DNA of 39,759 nucleotides from an uncultured Rickettsiales bacterium. Lineage in GTDB: Bacteria > Pseudomonadota > Alphaproteobacteria > RF32 > CAG-239. The position numbers and the translations under genes are program-made. Shown here one piece after another: positions 8,415 through 16,244 of this stretch. Each line of letters opens with the position of its first letter. The first letter of the stretch is position 1. The stretch spans positions 1 through 39,759 of the forward strand of contig URXV01000012.1 in the NCBI GenBank assembly GCA_900551865.1, in the 5' to 3' direction. Under the pieces are notes generated by a model. That model was not told where the DNA came from, ran no database searches, and worked only from the letters and a program-made list of their open reading frames with translations.

Positions 8415-9848
8415 TTACCTTCCGATTTTTTCTTTTATCCGGTTAAAAATGCGAGCAGCGGTTGATACGGGTTTTGCACCGTAATATATTTTTACTTTTG
8501 AATTCTGCAGAGCTGTATCTACAGGCTGCCCTTTCATTTCAGGCGGAAGAAAAAGTTCACGCAAAGTTCCGTATTTGTCAGAGCGCCTGAATGTTACATG
8601 TTCCAATCCTGGGATATTTAAATCCAGTTTTTCAGGCAAACCAACACAGTCTTCAAAAACAATGCTCTCAACTTTTTCAGGAAATTTTATCTGTTGTAAA
8701 TATTCAAGATTTGACAGAACAAACCTGACTTCTTTGGCTTTTGTTACGGAGCTAAGATCAAGCATCCTTGAATTGTTCCGATAACGATTTACAACAATGG
8801 TTGATACCTTTTCCGGCAACATTCTGTTTCTGGCAAAGAAAGAGCCGTCGGCACTTAAATACCCAACACTGCAAAATGCAGACAAATCAAAATTTTCAGG
8901 AAAATGCGCAATATTATTAAGACTTAGCAAGCCGATTTTACCCCCCTGAGGGAAATAAATATTGTCAACACCCTGAAAATCAGAATTATCCAGCACAACG
9001 CGCCATAAATTCAGTAAATTGGAAAAATCCATATTGGGGGAAAAATTACGGCAGTTTTCCAGATAGATGTCGCTGACAGTTTCGGGAAGCCGTAAAATTT
9101 TATGCCCATAGTCCATATTGCGCAGATTAAAATTTTTGATATCGCCGCATTCGTGTATATTATTACATTGCGGAATATTTTTGCATGAATCAAACTTCAA
9201 TGTTTTGGTCTGCGGCGCTGTTTTTATATACAATCCGGCATACGGGGCAAAATCTTCATTTTTGACGTATAGTTCTGTTTCAAGCGCGTCATACGGCGTG
9301 CAAAAAATTTTTTTTACATTTTCCGATGCAACTTCCGGCTTAGCCTTTTGCAAAGCATCTTCCTGTGTTTTTCGAACAGTCAGCAACCGACAGTAATTAT
9401 GAATATTGACAATATCACGTGCCGACAGCCTCTCTTTTATCTTTGCAATATCCGGCGGCAGCTTTTCTTCTGTATTGTTGCTGCTAAGCAAAAATAAAAA
9501 ATAATCTTCCGGCGACGCATCTGCCACTGCTGCATCGGAAACTATATTCCGAGCTTGAATTTTTCTAATTTTTGGACTTATTTTTTCTGTATGGCGCCGT
9601 TCCAACAAACTACCGATAAGTATTGGCCGATATTCGCCATATTTATCGGGAGCCTGTTCAAGTTTTTGACTGACCAATTCAAGCAATTCCGACACAACTT
9701 TAGGATTATCCGTCGCGGACAAAATATCCCGGCAAAACAGAGGTGTGATTTCCTTTTCCCCGATTTTATACGGATACAACCTGTTATAACAAGCCAAAGG
9801 ATTTTGCAAAGCGTTTAATTTTATGCACCAGTTGTTAAAATTTATCAT
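8415..9848 (-). CDS. Unrecognised protein with leucine-rich-like repeats and a shared N-terminal domain
   Basis: No family is recognised with confidence. The start is taken as ATG 9848, which overlaps the upstream stop as ATGA and has AAAGGA just before it; this gives 477 residues. Roughly residues 1-120 match the N-terminal part of the upstream gene product (NPLACYN..YPY, TPLFCRDIL, Y.EYRPILIG, ARNIV). From about 215 on, irregular units of 20-25 residues recur with LP...LYLENC, LRVVLDN, IGLLSLNNIAHFP and VESIVFEDCVGLP character, resembling bacterial leucine-rich repeats. There is no signal peptide or membrane helix. A tail of basic residues (ARIFNRIKEKIGR) closes it. A repeat scaffold for protein binding is a reasonable guess; an effector role is speculation. 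Confidence 0.8.
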   Translation of the reverse strand: MINFNNWCIKLNALQNPLACYNRLYPYKIGEKEITPLFCRDILSATDNPKVVSELLELVSQKLEQAPDKYGEYRPILIGSLLERRHTEKISPKIRKIQARNIVSDAAVADASPEDYFLFLLSSNNTEEKLPPDIAKIKERLSARDIVNIHNYCRLLTVRKTQEDALQKAKPEVASENVKKIFCTPYDALETELYVKNEDFAPYAGLYIKTAPQTKTLKFDSCKNIPQCNNIHECGDIKNFNLRNMDYGHKILRLPETVSDIYLENCRNFSPNMDFSNLLNLWRVVLDNSDFQGVDNIYFPQGGKIGLLSLNNIAHFPENFDLSAFCSVGYLSADGSFFARNRMLPEKVSTIVVNRYRNNSRMLDLSSVTKAKEVRFVLSNLEYLQQIKFPEKVESIVFEDCVGLPEKLDLNIPGLEHVTFRRSDKYGTLRELFLPPEMKGQPVDTALQNSKVKIYYGAKPVSTAARIFNRIKEKIGR

Positions 9849-10429
9849 CCGCGTCCTTTGAATTTCCGGCACAACCGGAAAAAGATATTGTTTCTCGGCC
9901 TTTCAGGCACTTCTGCCAACGCATAACTACTGAGCGTTTCGGCTGTTTCCCCATTATTTTTAATAATCCGCTTTACCATATCAGAAGCGACATCATCAAT
10001 ATCTACGGGAACTTTCTTATAAATTTTTTCAGCCAACGGTTTAATTACGGACATATTTTCCGCAGACAAGTTTTCTTTTGCCAAATCGGCCATCATAGCC
10101 CGGTCAACCTTATCCGCTTTTTCCAGATTGACATATCTTGCCGTTATCTCGGCAGTTTTGTTTACTATCTCGTCTATTTGCCGGCGGCCGCAGAATACCC
10201 CATATAAAATTTCACGATATGCCGGATAATCATCAGGATTTTTCTCTAAATGCGCATCTATAAGCGTCAGCATATCGCGCATAATTTTCCGGTGCTCGCT
10301 TGAGCGTAAAAGCTGAAAACAGAATTCCGGCGTCAACGGTTCGTTCAGCCTCAAGTACGGGTGCATCATATTGGCGCACCTTATGGGATTTTTGGGTTCG
10401 GTTATTTCTATAACATATTTGTCATTCAT
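9845..10429 (-). CDS. Unrecognised protein, N-terminal paralogue of the downstream gene
   Basis: A 194-residue product with no recognised family. It shows the same pattern as the N-terminus of the gene it overlaps: NPIRCAN.MHPY, LTPEFCFQLL, MLTLIDAHLEKNPDDYPAYREILYG, RR..EI..K...I.AR. After this it is mostly predicted helical and ends with a basic stretch (RRP-type, CRKFKGRG). There is no signal peptide or membrane segment, so it is probably cytosolic or exported by a non-Sec route. It is first in a two-gene operon with a strong promoter and shares an ATGA stop/start with the second gene, implying coupled translation. Its function is unknown. Confidence 0.8.
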   Translation of the reverse strand: MNDKYVIEITEPKNPIRCANMMHPYLRLNEPLTPEFCFQLLRSSEHRKIMRDMLTLIDAHLEKNPDDYPAYREILYGVFCGRRQIDEIVNKTAEITARYVNLEKADKVDRAMMADLAKENLSAENMSVIKPLAEKIYKKVPVDIDDVASDMVKRIIKNNGETAETLSSYALAEVPERPRNNIFFRLCRKFKGRG

Positions 10430-10460
10430 GATATTTTATCCTGTTTCAGCAATTTTAGTC

Positions 10461-10489
10461 ATTATAGCCCATAAATCAGGTTTTGTAAA
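10461..10489 (-). promoter_or_regulatory. Strong sigma-70-type promoter for the paired unknown genes
   Basis: On the minus strand TTTACA (complement of 10484-10489) and a perfect TATAAT (complement of 10461-10466) are separated by exactly 17 bases. Transcription would start about 25 bases before the ATG at 10429. Confidence 0.75.
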
Positions 10490-10508
10490 GTTGATTTAGA
10501 CAAAAAAA

Positions 10509-11261
10509 TCATTCAAAATATCCATATCCTTTACGCAAAATTTTTTCCGACTTTTCCGTATAAGTCCCATCTTCGTTATGAACATAAAACGGCGGCAGGA
10601 TTTTCGTTGTCCCCCGTATGCCCTTCCGGGCGATTACGGCAATGCGCTTCGCATCCTGCCCGTATTTGGAATATATCGGCAAAATCCGGGTGTCTCCGGC
10701 CTTATTATGCAAAGCGGCGAGAATTTCATTTACGGCTTCGGCTCTGTTAATTACAAACAGTTTTCCCTTGGGTTTCAGCATTTTCAGGCAAAATACAAGC
10801 CATTCAAGCAGGCTGAAATTTTGGAGATTGTGCGCCAGCTGTTTGCCTGTATTCGGCGACGGCATATCATGGTCGCTATAGGGCGGATTGGTTATAACTA
10901 CATCGAAACTTCCGGGTACAAGCGACACCCCGTTCCGTATATCGGCATATTCATAATGCAGAAAATCCGCAAATCCATTCGCCACAGAACTTTGATTTGA
11001 AAGTTTTACCAAATCCGCCTGAATATCCAACCCGGTAATTTTTAGCTTTTTCCCAGACAATCTGGCTGCCAGACATAATGAAACCGCTCCTGTCCCGGAA
11101 CCGACATCCAGCACGGCGGCATTTTCTTTTATTTTTTTTCCGTCTACCAGTGAAGATAAAAAAACCGCATCGGTCGACGCGCGGTAACCATCAACCGGCT
11201 GTAAAATCTTAACCTGCCTGTCCAAGAGGTAATCGTTTGTATACGAATTTTCTTTTTCCAT
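10509..11261 (-). CDS. trmN6: tRNA1(Val) adenine-37 N6-methyltransferase-like protein (TrmN6/YfiC family)
   Basis: SAM-dependent N6-adenine methyltransferase; the E. coli family member modifies A37 of tRNA1(Val). The Rossmann domain shows motif I LDVGSGTGAVSLCLA (about residues 51-65), an acidic SAM-ribose loop in ITGLDIQ, and the amino-methyltransferase motif NPPY at 125-128. The N-terminus has the family's LLDRQVKILQP.DGYRAS.DAVFL opening. The length of 250 residues is normal. It lies downstream of the ferredoxin gene on the same strand, but a terminator separates them, so it probably has its own promoter. Substrate specificity is inferred from family only; related enzymes act on other RNAs. 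Confidence 0.85.
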   Translation of the reverse strand: MEKENSYTNDYLLDRQVKILQPVDGYRASTDAVFLSSLVDGKKIKENAAVLDVGSGTGAVSLCLAARLSGKKLKITGLDIQADLVKLSNQSSVANGFADFLHYEYADIRNGVSLVPGSFDVVITNPPYSDHDMPSPNTGKQLAHNLQNFSLLEWLVFCLKMLKPKGKLFVINRAEAVNEILAALHNKAGDTRILPIYSKYGQDAKRIAVIARKGIRGTTKILPPFYVHNEDGTYTEKSEKILRKGYGYFE

Positions 11262-11269
11262 ACTATCCC

Positions 11270-11309
11270 TTAAAACAAAAGGCTTAAAAAGGTTCTCCCT
11301 TTTTAAGCC
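11270..11309 (-). terminator. Terminator after the ferredoxin gene
   Basis: A perfect 12-bp stem (GGCTTAAAAAGG at 11281-11292 with its complement at 11298-11309) and a five-base loop are followed on the minus strand by TTTTGTTTT. Confidence 0.88.
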
Positions 11310-11330
11310 CCGAAACTTTTTCAGTTCCTC

Positions 11331-11567
11331 TTAAGCGCTCGGGCAGGATTTTGCCTGTTCGGCATTTACCTTAACCCATTTTTCTTCCGCTTCGTCATCA
11401 GACGTAATTGCACTCTGCGGGCATTCCGAAATGCAAACGCCGCAATCAATGCAGGTGTCCGGATCTACGACATACTGTTCATCACATACATGAAACGCCT
11501 CTACCGGGCAAACGCCGGCGCAGGTTCCGCATTTGATGCACAGATCGCCATTAACAACTGAAGGCAT
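11331..11567 (-). CDS. 2[4Fe-4S] ferredoxin
   Basis: Small electron carrier of 78 residues with two complete cluster-binding motifs: CIKCGTCAGVCP and CIDCGVCISECP. The short spacing between motifs and a brief acidic tail (SDDEAEEKW) resemble bacterial/clostridial-type ferredoxins rather than the longer seven-iron FdxA type. It has a strong ribosome-binding site (TAGGAGATAAC) and its own terminator, so it is monocistronic. A redox partner is not apparent nearby; the presence of a low-potential ferredoxin fits anaerobic or microaerobic metabolism but does not prove it. Confidence 0.92.
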   Translation of the reverse strand: MPSVVNGDLCIKCGTCAGVCPVEAFHVCDEQYVVDPDTCIDCGVCISECPQSAITSDDEAEEKWVKVNAEQAKSCPSA

Positions 11568-11677
11568 ATTGTTATCTCCTAAAAATTAAATTCTTTATCA
11601 TTTGCGTTTTTATATGCAATATACATTAAATGCAAGCAAAAAATAAGTTATAGGCGCGTATTTTCGTTAATTTAAGA

Positions 11678-11705
11678 TTGAAATTATAAAATTTAACAGT
11701 ATGAT
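11678..11705 (+). promoter_or_regulatory. Probable gltX promoter
   Basis: TTGAAA (11678-11683) and TATGAT (11700-11705) are separated by 16 bases. About 45 bases of leader follow before ATG 11760, containing two copies of CTTAAATAAG. Confidence 0.55.
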
Positions 11706-11709
11706 GACG

Positions 11710-11742
11710 CTTAAATAAGCCAGATGGCGGCACTTAAATAAG
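11710..11742 (+). repeat. Direct repeat in the gltX leader
   Basis: The ten-base sequence CTTAAATAAG occurs at 11710-11719 and again at 11733-11742, between the putative promoter and the gltX start. It could be a binding site or chance in an AT-rich leader. Confidence 0.5.
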
Positions 11743-11759
11743 GCTAAATTGAGGTTATC

Positions 11760-13082
11760 ATGAACAATGTAAAAGTCAGGTTCGCGCCAAGCCCTACCGG
11801 CTGGATGCATATCGGAAATACGCGCACTGCCCTTTTTAACTACCTTTGGACACAAAAAATGGGCGGGAAGTTTCTGCTCAGAATAGACGACACCGATAAA
11901 CAGCGCTCCAAGAAGGAATATGAAGACGGCATAAGAGATGCACTGACATGGCTCGGTATCCGCTGGGACGAGGAAGCGAGGCAATCTGCAAGATTTTCCC
12001 GTTATGACGAAGTGGTTGAACGGCTGAAACAAGCCGGGCGGATTTATGCTTGTTACGATACGCCGGAAGAACTTGAATTCAAACGTAAAAGGCTGCTGGC
12101 AAAAGGTCTGCCGCCGATTTATGACCGGCAGGCGCTACACTATACATCGGAAGACCTTTCCCGTTTTGAGGCGGAGGGAAGAAAGCCGCATTACCGTTTT
12201 AAGCTGGAAAGCGGCGAAATTGTCTGGCACGACGTTGTGCGCGGAATTTGCCGATATGACGCAGATAAACTGAGCGATCCGGTTATTATCCGTGAAGACG
12301 GAAGTTATTTGTATCATCTGCCGTCGGTCATTGATGACGTTGACTTTGCCATTACGCACATTGTCCGCGGCGAAGACCACGTTACAAATACAGCGGCGCA
12401 GATTCAAATGTTTCAGGCAATCGGCGGCAATGTTCCGACTTTTGCCCATCTGCCGCTTTTGACAGGAAAGGAAGGAAAACTTTCTAAACGTCTTGGCAGC
12501 CTTGGCGTACGGGAGTTGCGAGCAGACGGTGTTGAGGCAATGGCTATTTGTTCCTTTTTGGCCAAACTCGGCACATCGGAAGCGATTGAACCGTTTTATA
12601 CGCTTGAAGAGCTGGCAAAAACGCTGGACTTTGAAAAAATCGGACATGCTCAGCCGAAGTTTGACGAAGAGGAGCTGAAAAAGTTTAACACCAAGCTGGT
12701 GCATAATATGCCGTATGCGGCGCTGCAAAACAAATTTGGCGTCAGCGAAACGTTTTGGAATAAAGTCAGGGGCAATCTGACAACGGCGGCGGACGTGCTG
12801 TTGTGGGACAATATCTGCAACAAAGAGATTGAACCGGTTATAGAAGATGCGGCATTTTTGGCGCAAGCCGCGGAACTGCTGCCGCCGGGCGAGTTTGACG
12901 ATACAACCTTTAACGTGTGGACGGCAAAAATCAAAACCGCGACCGGGCGTAAGGGGAAAGATCTGTTTCATCCCATCCGTATGGCACTTACCGCACAGGC
13001 AGACGGGCCGGAATTAAAAACGCTGCTGCCTCTCATCGGCAGGGAAAAAGCCTATAAAAGACTAAAAGGCGAGCGAGCCTAA
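11760..13082 (+). CDS. gltX: Glutamate--tRNA ligase (second-copy alphaproteobacterial type)
   Basis: Charges tRNA with glutamate. The class I signatures are FAPSPTGWMHIGNTRTAL (HIGH-equivalent HIGN at 17-20) and the KMSKS-equivalent KLSKR at 240-244 (EGKLSKRLGS). The tRNA-contact region includes HYRFKLESGEIVWHD and IVRGEDHVTNT. At 440 residues it is slightly short; the KLSKRLGS signature resembles the GluRS paralogue found alongside a canonical one in many Alphaproteobacteria. In such organisms one copy may mischarge tRNA-Gln for the amidotransferase pathway; whether that applies here needs the rest of the genome. It is transcribed alone, with convergent exporter genes downstream. Confidence 0.95.
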   Translation: MNNVKVRFAPSPTGWMHIGNTRTALFNYLWTQKMGGKFLLRIDDTDKQRSKKEYEDGIRDALTWLGIRWDEEARQSARFSRYDEVVERLKQAGRIYACYDTPEELEFKRKRLLAKGLPPIYDRQALHYTSEDLSRFEAEGRKPHYRFKLESGEIVWHDVVRGICRYDADKLSDPVIIREDGSYLYHLPSVIDDVDFAITHIVRGEDHVTNTAAQIQMFQAIGGNVPTFAHLPLLTGKEGKLSKRLGSLGVRELRADGVEAMAICSFLAKLGTSEAIEPFYTLEELAKTLDFEKIGHAQPKFDEEELKKFNTKLVHNMPYAALQNKFGVSETFWNKVRGNLTTAADVLLWDNICNKEIEPVIEDAAFLAQAAELLPPGEFDDTTFNVWTAKIKTATGRKGKDLFHPIRMALTAQADGPELKTLLPLIGREKAYKRLKGERA

Positions 13083-13171
13083 AGCTCCCGCATACAAGAG
13101 CAAAAGCAAGCGCTTGGATTAAGGTCCGTGTCAGGAGCAGGAGCTGTTCAGTGAGTGTGTCCGGATTGATT

Positions 13172-14389
13172 TTACTGGTATCTCAGCGCATCTATCGGAT
13201 TCAGGCGCATAGCTTTTAATGCAGGCATCAGCCCGGAAACAATGCCGACGATGACGGCGACGGTTACCGAAACGATGACCGACCATATGGATATCGGCAC
13301 ATTATATCCCATCAGATGGCCGCCTATTTGCGAAAAGGCTATACCGAAAACCATACCGACAAAACTGCCGATAAAAGAGATTAAAACCGATTCCGCCAGA
13401 AACTGCATCATTATCCAGGAATTCGGTGCCCCTAAAGCCTTGCGGGTTCCGATTTCCCGCGTACGTTCAGTTACGGAAACCAGCATCATATTCATAATCC
13501 CGATACTGCCGACTATCAGCGAAATCGAAGCAATCGCCGCCAACAATGCCGAAAGGACAAAACCGACGCTGCGAACCTTCTCTACCATTTCAGTCATCAG
13601 GCGGACGGTAAAGTCATTCTTTACGCCGTCCTTTAACCGGTGGCGCGTGCGCAGCATATATTCAACCCGTTTGGCGACCAGTTCCATTTTGTCTTCCGAC
13701 GTTGCCTTGACAAAGGCGATGCCCGTGTACTGCGGACGGGGAGAGCCGGCAAGGCGCTGACGGACGGTGGTTGAAGGCATCAGGATAATATTGTCCTGGT
13801 CATCACCCATCAGACCGTCGCCTTTTTCTTTCAGCGTGCCGATAACGGTAAACGGCTTGCCTTTCAGGCGAATCGTCTTACCCAGCGGATTTTGCAACCC
13901 GAAAAGCTCATCCACAACCGTCTGGCCAATAACGGCATAGGGCTTGGCGGCGCGGACGTCCTTTTCTGTAAACATCACACCGTCTTCTATTTCCCAGTTG
14001 TTGACAATCAGATATTCGGGGTTGGTTCCCTTGACGCTGACGCCGTAGTTGCTGGAACCGTAAACGGCCTGAACCGCGGCATTCATAAGGTACGACGTGG
14101 CTTCAACGTCTTTCAGGCTTTTCAGCGCCGCCACATCGGCCACCGTTACGCTGGGCAGTCCCCTGCCCCCGCGGACGCCGCCGGTTACCAGTTCGGCAGG
14201 CCCGATTAAAATCAGGTTGCTGCCCATAGAGGCAAAAGTTTCGGTGATGCGATTCTGAACGGCCTGCCCGGCGGATACCATCATTACCACCGCCGCCACG
14301 CCTATCATTATGCCGAGCATAGTCAGGAACGTCCTCAGCTTATAGGAGGCAATAGATATCCAGGCTTCTTTCAAAATCGCTGTCAGCAT
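13172..14389 (-). CDS. MacB-like ABC transporter permease
   Basis: Permease half of a type VII (MacB/LolC-like) mechanotransmission transporter. It has an N-terminal helix after SYKLRTFLTMLGIMIGVAAV, a large periplasmic MacB-PCD domain (about 45-250), then a C-terminal FtsX domain of three helices with SVTERTREIGTRKALGA, the conserved cytoplasmic coupling segment. It ends LNPIDALRYQ, the standard MacB terminus. At 405 residues it lacks the fused ATPase of E. coli MacB; that domain is the gene just upstream, overlapping by 7 bases. Together with the adaptor and TolC-like genes it should drive export of a periplasmic substrate, which could be a drug, peptide or siderophore. Confidence 0.92.
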   Translation of the reverse strand: MLTAILKEAWISIASYKLRTFLTMLGIMIGVAAVVMMVSAGQAVQNRITETFASMGSNLILIGPAELVTGGVRGGRGLPSVTVADVAALKSLKDVEATSYLMNAAVQAVYGSSNYGVSVKGTNPEYLIVNNWEIEDGVMFTEKDVRAAKPYAVIGQTVVDELFGLQNPLGKTIRLKGKPFTVIGTLKEKGDGLMGDDQDNIILMPSTTVRQRLAGSPRPQYTGIAFVKATSEDKMELVAKRVEYMLRTRHRLKDGVKNDFTVRLMTEMVEKVRSVGFVLSALLAAIASISLIVGSIGIMNMMLVSVTERTREIGTRKALGAPNSWIMMQFLAESVLISFIGSFVGMVFGIAFSQIGGHLMGYNVPISIWSVIVSVTVAVIVGIVSGLMPALKAMRLNPIDALRYQ

Positions 14390-15108
14390 TTTATTTCCTT
14401 TTCCTTGCTGTAATCTTTGCGCAAACCGTCATACACTTTCCGCCCGTCGCTGATTTTTATCATCCGCGTGGCATAGTCCGCAACATCGTCCTCGTGCGTT
14501 ACCAGAACAATCGTTATGCCCTGCCGGTTTAAGAACGTAAACAAGTCCATTATTTCGTCGGAAGTTTTGCTGTCCAGATTACCGGTCGGTTCGTCGGCAA
14601 AGATAATCGCCGGATTGTTTATCAGCGCGCGGGCGATGGCAACACGCTGCTGCATACCGCCGGAAATCTGCGACGGAGGACGGTCCTGATACCCGGTCAG
14701 GTTGACTTTGTCCAGCATTTCCAGCGCCCTTTTATAACGTTCGTCCTCGCTGACTTTCTGATAAATCAACGGCAAAGACACGTTGTCGGCGATGGTGCGC
14801 TTCATCATCAGGTTAAAGTTTTGAAAAACGAACCCGATGGTTTTGCCGCGAATGGCAGCCAGTTCGTTGTCGTCTTTGGAGGCGATGTCATACCCTTCCA
14901 ATATATACTTTCCGCTCGTCGGTTTATCCAAGCAGCCCAGAATATTCATCAGCGTCGACTTGCCGGAACCGGATGGCCCCATAATGGCAACGAATTCCCC
15001 GGATTTGATTTGAAAGTTAATGTCTTTCAAAACGGACTGGCTGGTGCCGCCGTCCATAAAATAGGTCTTGCATACATTCCGAACGTCAATTACCGTTTTT
15101 TCCGCCAT
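14383..15108 (-). CDS. MacB-like ABC transporter ATP-binding subunit
   Basis: Cytoplasmic ATPase of the exporter, 241 residues. Walker A GPSGSGKSTLMNILGCLD, Q-loop FVFQNFNLM, signature ISGGMQQRVAIARAL, Walker B IIFADEPTGNLDSKT and switch histidine VLVTHEDDV are all intact. It overlaps the permease start and abuts the adaptor gene, so the four genes tolC-like, adaptor, ATPase and permease form one minus-strand operon. The family includes LolD and FtsE; the adaptor and TolC-like partners point to MacB-type export instead. Confidence 0.93.
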   Translation of the reverse strand: MAEKTVIDVRNVCKTYFMDGGTSQSVLKDINFQIKSGEFVAIMGPSGSGKSTLMNILGCLDKPTSGKYILEGYDIASKDDNELAAIRGKTIGFVFQNFNLMMKRTIADNVSLPLIYQKVSEDERYKRALEMLDKVNLTGYQDRPPSQISGGMQQRVAIARALINNPAIIFADEPTGNLDSKTSDEIMDLFTFLNRQGITIVLVTHEDDVADYATRMIKISDGRKVYDGLRKDYSKEKEIKC

Positions 15109-16244
15109 TATCTGCGTCCCGGCTGGAAGAGCGCTTCAACAATGACTTTCTCACCCTGTTTCAGCCCTTCTTTGATTTCTATGTTGGTCATATCGGACAG
15201 CCCTTTGGTTACGATACGGGGCACGATTTTGCCGTTTTCAAACAAATAAACTATGTCCTGATTTTCCGCGATGTCGTCAATTTTCTTGACGTCCATGGCA
15301 GCTTTGACGGCCGCTGACGGCTTATATTGCAGAGCCATTGCCGAAATCATCAGCACGTCTTTGGCTTCGTCGGCCTTGACCGTAACCGATGCTGTCATTC
15401 CCGGAAGCAATTTACGCGAGGAATTGTCGATTTCAATAATCACGGTGTACATAACGACGTTTTCGTCTTCGGTCGGCGACAGGCGGACCTGGCGGATCGT
15501 GCCGGCAAAAGTGTCGTTCGGGTAAGCGTCCACCGTAAACAGTACCGGCATATCCGGCTTTATGTAACCGATGTCGGCTTCGGAAACGCTTGCCTCAATC
15601 TGCATTTTCGACAGGTCTTCCGCGACTTCGAACAAAGTCGGCGTTTCAAAGCTTGCGGCAACAGTCTGCCCCTGCTCAATCTCTTTGGAAATAACGGTAC
15701 CGGAAACGGGAGAGGTAATCGTCGCATATTCAAAATTCTTTTTGGCAATGTTATAGTCCGCTTTGGCGCTCAGGACATTGGCCGACGCTTCCTTATATTC
15801 AATTTCGGCGTCTTCCAGCGAGGCGGAAGAAGTCAGCTTGTCCTGATAGAGCTTTTTAATTCGGTCATAGTTCAACTTGGCCTTACGCTCCTTAGCCTGT
15901 GCCAGTTCATAGCTCGCATAGGACTTTTCCATCGTTTCCTTGAGCGTTGAGGCGTCCAGCAGCGCCAGAACCTGCCCTTTCTTGACGTCGTCGTTATAAT
16001 CGGCCAGAACCGTTTCCACAATGCCGGAAACCTGCGTTCCGACCGTTACGGTGTTAATCGGGTTAATCGTCCCCGTCGCGGTTACCTCATAAGTCAGCGT
16101 TCCGCGGCGGACTTCGCTCATTTCAAAATTTTCCGGTTTCAGGCTCTCGCCGCCGTTCCCTTTGAAGAAAAAATAAGCAGCGCCACCCAATATAACAGCT
16201 GCTATGAATAACTTTTTTCCGGATACTTGTTTTATGTTTACCAT
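15108..16244 (-). CDS. macA: MacA-like periplasmic adaptor (membrane fusion protein)
   Basis: Links the inner-membrane ABC transporter to the outer-membrane channel. An N-terminal anchor (KLFIAAVILGGAAYFFF) precedes the split lipoyl domain (EVTATGTINPINTVTVGTQV and ASTLKET...TITSPVSGTVISKEIE), an alpha-hairpin coiled coil at about 90-165 that would contact the channel tip, and the beta-barrel/membrane-proximal region (LLPGMTASVTVKADEAKDVL). The length of 378 residues matches MacA. Stop and start abut those of the flanking genes. The family name is clear; the cargo is not. Confidence 0.92.
   Translation of the reverse strand: MVNIKQVSGKKLFIAAVILGGAAYFFFKGNGGESLKPENFEMSEVRRGTLTYEVTATGTINPINTVTVGTQVSGIVETVLADYNDDVKKGQVLALLDASTLKETMEKSYASYELAQAKERKAKLNYDRIKKLYQDKLTSSASLEDAEIEYKEASANVLSAKADYNIAKKNFEYATITSPVSGTVISKEIEQGQTVAASFETPTLFEVAEDLSKMQIEASVSEADIGYIKPDMPVLFTVDAYPNDTFAGTIRQVRLSPTEDENVVMYTVIIEIDNSSRKLLPGMTASVTVKADEAKDVLMISAMALQYKPSAAVKAAMDVKKIDDIAENQDIVYLFENGKIVPRIVTKGLSDMTNIEIKEGLKQGEKVIVEALFQPGRR

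Noticed and set aside
12135..12971. Minus-strand open frame of 278 codons
   Set aside because: Antisense to gltX, whose protein sequence is strongly conserved; no motif in the shadow.
13083..13171. Terminator between the convergent gltX and exporter permease genes
   Set aside because: Only a short CAAGCGCTTG palindrome and a loose AGCTCC/GGAGCT pair are present, with no T tract.
15327..15950. Plus-strand open frame of 207 codons
   Set aside because: Antisense to the macA-like adaptor; composition is that of a shadow frame.
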